Below are positions 19,931 to 25,829 of a stretch of 25,829 bases of DNA, in pieces. Position numbers and translations under genes: made by a program. How positions within the stretch are numbered: position 1 is the first letter of the stretch; each line of letters begins with the position of its first letter. The stretch covers positions 22,392 through 48,220 of the forward strand of contig NWUY0300004444.1 in the NCBI GenBank assembly GCA_004151065.3, in the 5' to 3' direction. Below the pieces are notes generated by a model. The model worked only from the letters and a program-made list of their open reading frames with translations. It ran no database searches and had not been told where the DNA came from. This DNA comes from Larix sibirica (taxonomy: Eukaryota; Streptophyta; Pinopsida; Pinales; Pinaceae).

Positions 19931-20648
19931 TTTAACTCAAATAATACAGAGTGAAGAAATCCTACAACTGAAATTCAATACAATCACACTCAACTAGAAA
20001 TTTTTTACGAATAATTACACAAGCAATACTACTTTCCTAAAGACCAGCTCAGGGTGGTTAGGAATTGGGACCAAATAATTGAAGAGTTGAAGCAAGACTT
20101 ATAAAGGTCATCTTAGGATGATTAGGGCCCAATTCCAACCAATGAATGTGCCAGAGACAATGATAGTCACCCTCACACAATAATCACGCAAGCTACAAGT
20201 ACCATCATGAATACGGTCACCCTCTAGGGGAGATGAGGTATATATTATGCGTATGTCTCAAGTAGCGCAAGAAATTCCCACTTTTAATCACAATTGATAT
20301 TTGGGTGGAACAGTTGCAGGCTGGGTGTCCGCAAATGGGTAGGGAATGTAGGACTTAAGTCCTAGACCGAAAACTGCAGTGAAAAGTGGTGTCACCCTAA
20401 GGACTTGCCACTTCACCTAAATCCCTTAGACTTTCATATCCCATTGGACAACTAAATGAGTAGAAAATATCACTTGCTTTCTCAACTTTGACTCATGCTT
20501 GATGTGTGTGTTAGTCGTGCTTTCCCAACAAGTGCCTCTTACTACTAATGGATTTTTCACTCAATTAGTAAGATACTTGTTTATTTTTACATGGAATTGG
20601 AGAATTGAATCTCAAAACCTATAACCAACACCCTGGAACCTGATCTAA
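19931..20648 (-). other. Gypsy leader between LTR and gag
   Basis: About 700 bases without a recognisable reading frame lie between the LTR end and the gag start. Short related blocks occur twice on the + strand (TAGGAATTGGGACCAA near 20060 and GGGCCCAATTCCAACCAA near 20125). Long leaders are common in this element group. Confidence 0.5.
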
Positions 20649-22757
20649 TGTTGGTTTCTAACAAATAAAATAAACCTAGTTCCTTTTATTTAGATTGCTT
20701 TTAATGAATCAAACTTTTATTGAGGAAAACAAATTGAAAAGAGGATGTCCAAAGATGCAAAATAACTAGAACCAATAAGAATATTTAAATAGTTTGTAAA
20801 GCTATCATTCTTCTTTGAAAAATAGGTATCCAACTCAATTTCAATGAACAATCACAACCTACTCTTACACTTTGTCTTCAAAAACAAAAAAAACAAGCAT
20901 TTAATAGATCACGAGAAAGGAAAATGCAACTCTAATATTTCACCTGCAATGCAATAAAAGAGATGAAAATAATGGAAACTATTATTTATTTTTACTTTTT
21001 ACTTATAATGCAATAAAAATAGATGCAAAACAAACCAAACTATGTTTTTTCTTTTCACAGAAAGTGTAAGGAAAACAAACAAAAGGAATACTAAACAAAC
21101 TATGTTCTTTTTCCTCTCTACTAATGAAACCAATCCAATGCCTAAAAGAAGTACTTCAAATAGTTAAATACCCCTAAACATTGGCTTGCAACCTTTTGAG
21201 TAACTTGAGAGGCCCAACACAACAACAAACATGGTAGAACAAGTAGAAAAACAGAGTTGAAAACCTTGTTTTACATGCCCCACACACTTTCTATGAAGCA
21301 AAGTTGCATGGATACGCACTTCTTAGAAGGACAAGGCACATTGACTTCAATGTCCATGCTTCTATGTCCTATAGAGGGTGCATGGAACCCCTATAGCAGT
21401 CCAGAAAATGCCAAAAAACTCAAAAAAATTGTAAGTTTTCAGGAAGGTTCAGGGTTGGAGACTGTGCTAAGGACAAAATCTCTTGTAAACATGCAACCAA
21501 ATCTAGAACAATAGTCCTAAAGGGGCCCTACAGAGAAGAATTCAATGGATTCTCCCTAATGGATTCACCAGTTCTGTTCATGGTAAATTGTCCGTAATAG
21601 CTAGGGTTGACTATTAATAGAGTGGTAGGAGAGACAACTAACCTAAATACCCTAGGATTACTAGTCTAAATCCATGCTAATGACAAAAATCAAGCAAAGT
21701 AACAAAAAAATAAAGGGAGAAAGAGTACCTGTTTTCCATATTTGTCCTATAGATTTCCCCGCTCTGTTGAAGCTTGATGTCACCCAACCAAATGACTATG
21801 AAACTTGCACAAGAAAGAAGTACATTTCTCACAACTTATGACATCATAAAATCATGAATCGATTTAATAAATCAACGTTATCAGTCAAGTCCTAATTAAC
21901 TTATTAGGGAGGTTAATATTCTTTAACCAACTAGTATCAAATAGGCATAAACCATTGAACACAGAGTGTTGGGAAGGGGGGTCAGGGAGATGAGAGATAT
22001 CTATTAATCAAAATAAGAATAACACATACATGTTACCTCATCTTTGTTGTTATCACCTCTCAAAATCGTTTCCTCGATCCCTTTGCAACTCAAGCCAGTT
22101 AGACTTAATGCTTCCCAAGTCTCCAATATTCACTTAGATTTAGGGGAGAAGTCCTTAATGAATGGTGATTTCAACAAACAAGGGAGGATGAGATCTCTGA
22201 GATAGGGAGATTTGAGATGAAAACTGGGCTTAAAAACTCAAGATATGAGGACAATTCTTCCATCGTAACAATAGTATGATTGTTTTCTCCTCCTCTTCTC
22301 TCCGAAAAATGCCTTTATTATATGTTTTTGACTTGGTTGAGATGGCTAGGAGGTAGTTATGAGGAGTTATCATTGAGGAAATGGTTGTTCCAACTGTTTC
22401 ATTTCATGAATTTCATGAATTATGTGTGTGTGTGTGTGCATTTCATAGGTTCATGCACGTTACAGGAGGGAAAGGTTTGTGGCCACACATTTTGCTCAAG
22501 GAGGAAGTGCATAGTGTCTCTGAACCTTCATTTTTTAGTAAATTTTGGGTTGGAAAGAACTGGGATATTTACCTAAGGAGGTGACCATAATTTTGGATGA
22601 ATCTGATGTGGAATTGAAGGTCATCAACATCTATATTGTTCTCTTCCAGTGATATTAGGGACGTTTAGATGATGGTTAGGGACACTTCAGTGTCATTTGT
22701 GACTAGGGTCATCCAAATATTATCATAGTGATAGAAGTGCCAATTAGTGCTATAACA
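20649..22757 (-). repeat. Probable 5' LTR of the gypsy element
   Basis: Read on the minus strand the segment starts TGTTATAGC at 22757 and ends AACCAACA at 20649, giving TGTT and AACA inverted ends. It fills the space between the CACTA exon that stops at about 22760 and the gypsy leader. The sequence after it on the minus strand, TTAGATCAGGTTCC, may be a decayed primer-binding site of the TGG-ATCAG kind. There is no second LTR for comparison, so both limits are inferred from end motifs and context. Length of about 2.1 kb is long but known for plant gypsy elements. Confidence 0.4.
22402..22438. repeat. TTTCATGAA duplicate and (TG)8 microsatellite
   Basis: TTTCATGAA is repeated directly at 22402-22419, followed by an uninterrupted (TG)8 run at 22423-22438. 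Both are simple repeats within the presumed gypsy LTR. Confidence 0.9.
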
Positions 22758-22985
22758 GACAACTTGCATTTCGATGTCATCAACTAAGTGTATTAGTAAA
22801 TGGTATTATATGAAGCTCCTTTTCAAATACATATACAATTTCTGGAATTTCCTTCTTCCATCTTGGTATTTCATATTTGTGGATCTCTTTGGAGGCCACC
22901 CATCTAATATATCAATATTAAATTAGTATGAACATTTAGTTACATTTAAAATGCAATATAATATATCTCTACGTCACACACATGG

Positions 22986-23057
22986 ACATTTCATACCACA
23001 TGGAAATTTCATACCACATGGTCATTTCATACCACATGGTCATTTCATACCACATAG
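22986..23057. repeat. 18-base tandem repeat, four copies
   Basis: Units start at 22986, 23004, 23022 and 23040 and share ATTTCATACCACAT. The third unit is TCATTTCATACCACATGG; the others differ from it by one or two bases. The array lies between two coding blocks of the CACTA transposase, probably in an intron or decayed coding gap. CACTA elements are known for short subterminal repeats, but this array is internal. Confidence 0.95.
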
Positions 23058-24573
23058 ACAATTGAATTATGGAATTCCTTAAACCAATGGTAAGGCATGA
23101 ATCCCCCTTAATTTCTTACGACGTGATATGTTGTCAAACAACTTTATCAAAGTTCATTAATATAATTTTAACATAATATATCAAAATATTTTTGTAATCG
23201 AATGATAACAATAAGAGTTAATTGATGTAAATAACTTTGTAAAATTATGGAAATCATGTGTTTTAAATGTAGTGATAAGCCCATTATTATAAATTAAAGG
23301 ATGAGCCATAACCAATAGGTTTCCTTATTGAACAGATTGGATTTTTTAGTTGATTTAGCTCTTTCTTTTTGAAAATCCGTGGAGCTTCTACATATGCTTC
23401 ATTTTCCTTATTTGGCCATCAATGTATTCTATCAAATTTGGTACGGAAAGAGCAATATCTCTCCTTGAAGATAAGGTGTCCTTATCTATTCCCGATATAA
23501 AAGTTGTGACTTTTTGAAAATATGCATAGGATCTAATATATGATATATGAATAGATCTTTCTATTAAGGGGGATCATAAAATATGGATTTCCTATTCATT
23601 TCTTTTGGCATATCAACTACATATTGTTATGGATATGCATTTGAAGGATCAAGATTAATAAAATTCTTCCCAACTTCTGATTGAACATCTTCATACTTAT
23701 TGAGCCAATCATTTGGACCCATAACCTCGGGAGGGATTCTATTTTCATTTTTCCACGAAATTGTTTCTTGAGGCGATTTCTAAACTTATGATATGGTGTT
23801 ACAAAAAGCATGTTGTTTTCATAAATATTTTATGTAGATCTTATGAATACTACCCCTCAAATTGGTTTGTGCATCTTGGACATACTAATACCCCCTTTGT
23901 TTGAATATCCACAATTCAAGTTTAACACACAAATAAATTATGATATGTAAAAGGGTAAACAAATTTTATTACCTAAACAAACACCAAGTTCCAAAAAATC
24001 ATGGACAATCCAACATAATATACCATAAAACATGGAGGACTTGTGAAGGACTTGATGTTTTCCTAGAACAACGATAGTTAGCATAAGGTGTCCCTTTTGA
24101 ACACTCATCTATGGGGGAATATTGGGGGAATATTGTATACTATCAATATGACTAGCCAAACACTATAATTTTACAATAAGAAAAGAAAGGGTACATTCCA
24201 TCCATTACAAAACCAAACCTTATATTATGGGGTTCATCTTTGAATTTTCATGGCCATTTTTCCTCTACATGTTTCATTGCTTTGGAGCCTATTAAAATTT
24301 CCATGAATCCAATTTTATTACCATTCCTCACATGCCAATCCATCAATTGTGCTAGTGTCTTTCAACAAAACTTTGCTGAAGCCTAGGTATAATTTCCATA
24401 TGTTGTAAGACCTTTTTTGGCATTGTAGGTCCTTGTACGTCAGTACGGTATCTCTTCTATTATCACCTTCTTCATTATTTTTATATTCATATATATTTAA
24501 AATGCAATCATTTTTACATGCATGAATTTTCTTATATTCAATCCCTAACTCAACCAACAATTAACGCCCTTCT

Positions 24574-24822
24574 CTACAAGTTGATGGCAACACATTATCT
24601 TTGTGGAATAATCTGATGTTTAGTGCCATGTAAGTGTCAAAAATAAAATCAAATGAATATTTGACTGATGATAAACATGCTTGATATGTCATTTAATAGC
24701 ATTGTTCATATAACAATTATACATTTAAATTCCCCTTGAAGAAATACGAATGAAGCAAATAATTGTCTACTAATTAGGTAAACCAATTAACAATGCAAAT
24801 CTAGAAGCATAATTCAACTCAC
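24574..24822 (-). other. Probable intron of the CACTA transposase
   Basis: The minus strand has a GTGAGT donor directly after the block ending FITLLK and a TTGTAG acceptor before LLVELGIEYKK. Removing the 249 bases puts the two conserved blocks in the same reading frame, with one stop codon (TAA) between them. The block order and the frame support a true ancestral intron. Confidence 0.55.
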
Positions 24823-25240
24823 TTTAGTAGGGTAATGAAGCTCCTGTTTGAACAACCAAAGAATGAATTGATTTCTAATAATATTAATGTCAATGAAAGT
24901 TTTGATATTCTATTTGCATCTAATTTGAACATGATTGTCAAGTTTGTTGCCTGGTTGATTGAGTTAATAAGGTTAATATAATCAACATTAGTTGGTGATA
25001 ATTTCCCTCTGTATCATAATTACTATCAACCATAGGATCATCACGCTCATGATTGTTTCCATCGCCAAAGAATCTTGTGAGATTTTCATTTAATCCTTCT
25101 TCACACACCCCATTTTCATTATCGTCTTCATTCTGATGGCTAGGTGTCATGTCATCAATGTATGCTAATTGCATCAATTCTTCAAATGTATCAAGTGGTG
25201 GTGTTCTCTTAATGTTGCTCTTCTTTCCTTAGTATGGTTT

Positions 25241-25829
25241 AAAGAATGGTTTGGATCATCATGTCCATATATCCAGAGCCTAGTTCAATCTTGAGTATTA
25301 GTAGGTGTATCATTGGTATCTTGAATATCATTAGATATAACCATTATTTAATATTATACAACAATTGGATAAAGCATTATAACCATTTCAAAGATAGTAA
25401 TAAATTACTTAACAAAACACCATTGTATATATATTCTTAGACAATGGAATAAAATATTGACGTATTTTTATATATTAATTTAAATTAAAACACAATTTTG
25501 AATAATTCCTAGTTTTAAAATCAAGCCACACTCATTTCTTATTCTTTGGTTTTATGCCCTTAGGAACATTCTTAGAGAGACCTTGTTCTTCTCTTCTCTT
25601 TCATTGAAGTGTGCGTTTTACAGAGAGTCAATAGATCAATAACTCATCCCTAATAGTAAGTTTTGTAATAGCCTTACCCATTATCAATCTATGAACTTGT
25701 CTTTTGATATCTCATTATTTGTCATGTATTACCTTAACAAAATGACAATTTGGTCTTACAGTAGGGTTCCTTTATTAATGTAGACATTGAGGGCACCTAC
25801 TGAGTGACCCGACTGATTGAAACATTAAT
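25241..25829 (-). other. Upstream part of the CACTA element, poorly preserved
   Basis: Near 25270-25240 the minus strand reads WIYGHDDPNHS, which may be the W--HGE block found near the N terminus of TNP2 transposases. Beyond that I see no recognisable coding block and no CACTA terminus. The segment is AT-rich with many stops in all frames. Confidence 0.3.

Larger units (their letters stand above)
13945..22757 (-). mobile_element. Truncated Ty3/gypsy retrotransposon nested in the CACTA transposase
   Basis: On the minus strand the order is 5' LTR (20649-22757, probable), leader, gag, protease, RT, RNase H, integrase. That protease-RT-RNase H-integrase order defines Ty3/gypsy. No chromodomain is visible, but the integrase C terminus is missing, so lineage is uncertain; the gag and protease blocks resemble the non-chromovirus (Tat/Athila-like) plant group. 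The element sits between two halves of the CACTA DUF4218 domain. The 3' LTR and integrase tail are absent: pol sequence ends around 13957 and CACTA coding resumes by about 13928. Confidence 0.75.
22740..25240 (-). pseudogene. CACTA TNP2-type transposase, N-terminal and core part
   Basis: Transposase would cut and join the element ends. From high to low coordinates: TPPLDTFEELMQLA and an acidic region (25230-24938); ISKLSLTLILLEINSFFG-SNRSF (about 24900-24825); LLVELGIEYKKIHACKNDCI (24560-24500); KFKDEPHNIRFGF and MDGMYPF (about 24250-24190), the Transposase_21 core; LMLTIVVLGKHQV (about 24080); a block with PPEVMGPNDW (about 23740); KSIFYDPP then HILDPMHIFKK (about 23610-23530); KPIGYGSSF (about 23300). 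At 22920-22740 EIPEIVYVFEKELH and, one frame over, HLVDDIEMQVV match the first half of DUF4218, where the gypsy element interrupts. Candidate introns separate several blocks. Stops and frameshifts are frequent. Confidence 0.8.
12512..25829 (-). mobile_element. CACTA (En/Spm) DNA transposon, disrupted, right end outside window
   Basis: The element begins at the CACTACAAC terminus and contains a TNP2-type transposase read on the minus strand in two separated parts, 22740-25240 and 12650-13940. A truncated gypsy retrotransposon lies between them. The transposase order (N-terminal region, Transposase_21 core, DUF4218, DUF4216) is that of plant CACTA elements. No second gene of TNPA type is seen. 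The right limit is the edge of the window, since no matching terminus was found; the true end lies further right or has been lost. Confidence 0.7.

Noticed and set aside
22280-22584. Two overlapping + strand frames, 98 and 67 codons, as a small Cys-rich protein
   Set aside because: They lie within the presumed gypsy LTR, include a (TG)8 run read as Val-Cys repeats, and have no recognisable domain.

Overview
The window reads as intergenic DNA of a land plant, built almost entirely from old, broken transposable elements. It is AT-rich. The protein traces belong to plant Ty1/copia, Ty3/gypsy and CACTA (En/Spm) families, and primer-binding sites match plant initiator-Met tRNA. The long, heavily mutated elements would suit a large, slowly purged genome such as a gymnosperm, but that is a guess. 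I find no intact host gene, no tRNA or rRNA gene, no CRISPR array and no bacterial operon structure.

Layout. 1-2114 is unassigned G/T-rich DNA. At 2115-2295 a cluster of short imperfect repeats leads to a TATA box, which looks like the promoter part of an LTR. From 2453 to about 9290 lies a head-to-tail copia array on the + strand: LTR1, gag, LTR2, gag-protease-partial RT, LTR3, leader. Each LTR is followed by a primer-binding site or its remnant. From 9850 to 11517 there are two further LTR ends, each followed by a TGGTATCA-type primer-binding site; one of these LTRs (10786-11499) has matching ends TGTAAC and GTTACA.

At 12512 a CACTACAAC terminus opens a CACTA transposon that appears to run past the right edge of the window. 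Its minus-strand TNP2-type transposase is split. The N-terminal two thirds are at 22740-25240. The end of DUF4218 and DUF4216 are at 12650-13940. The space between is filled by a minus-strand Ty3/gypsy element with gag, protease, RT, RNase H and integrase remnants in order, and a probable 5' LTR of about 2.1 kb at 20649-22757. So a gypsy element landed inside the DUF4218 exon of a CACTA transposase. The gypsy 3' end is missing: its integrase frame runs straight into CACTA sequence without a 3' LTR.

None of the reading frames is intact; all carry stops, frameshifts or lost catalytic residues. I found no convincing new functional system. The points of most interest are structural: the nested and truncated gypsy/CACTA junction, the three-LTR copia array with a microhomology-type junction, two perfect or near-perfect recent-looking tandem repeats in otherwise decayed DNA, and a TATA box flanked by an inverted repeat.
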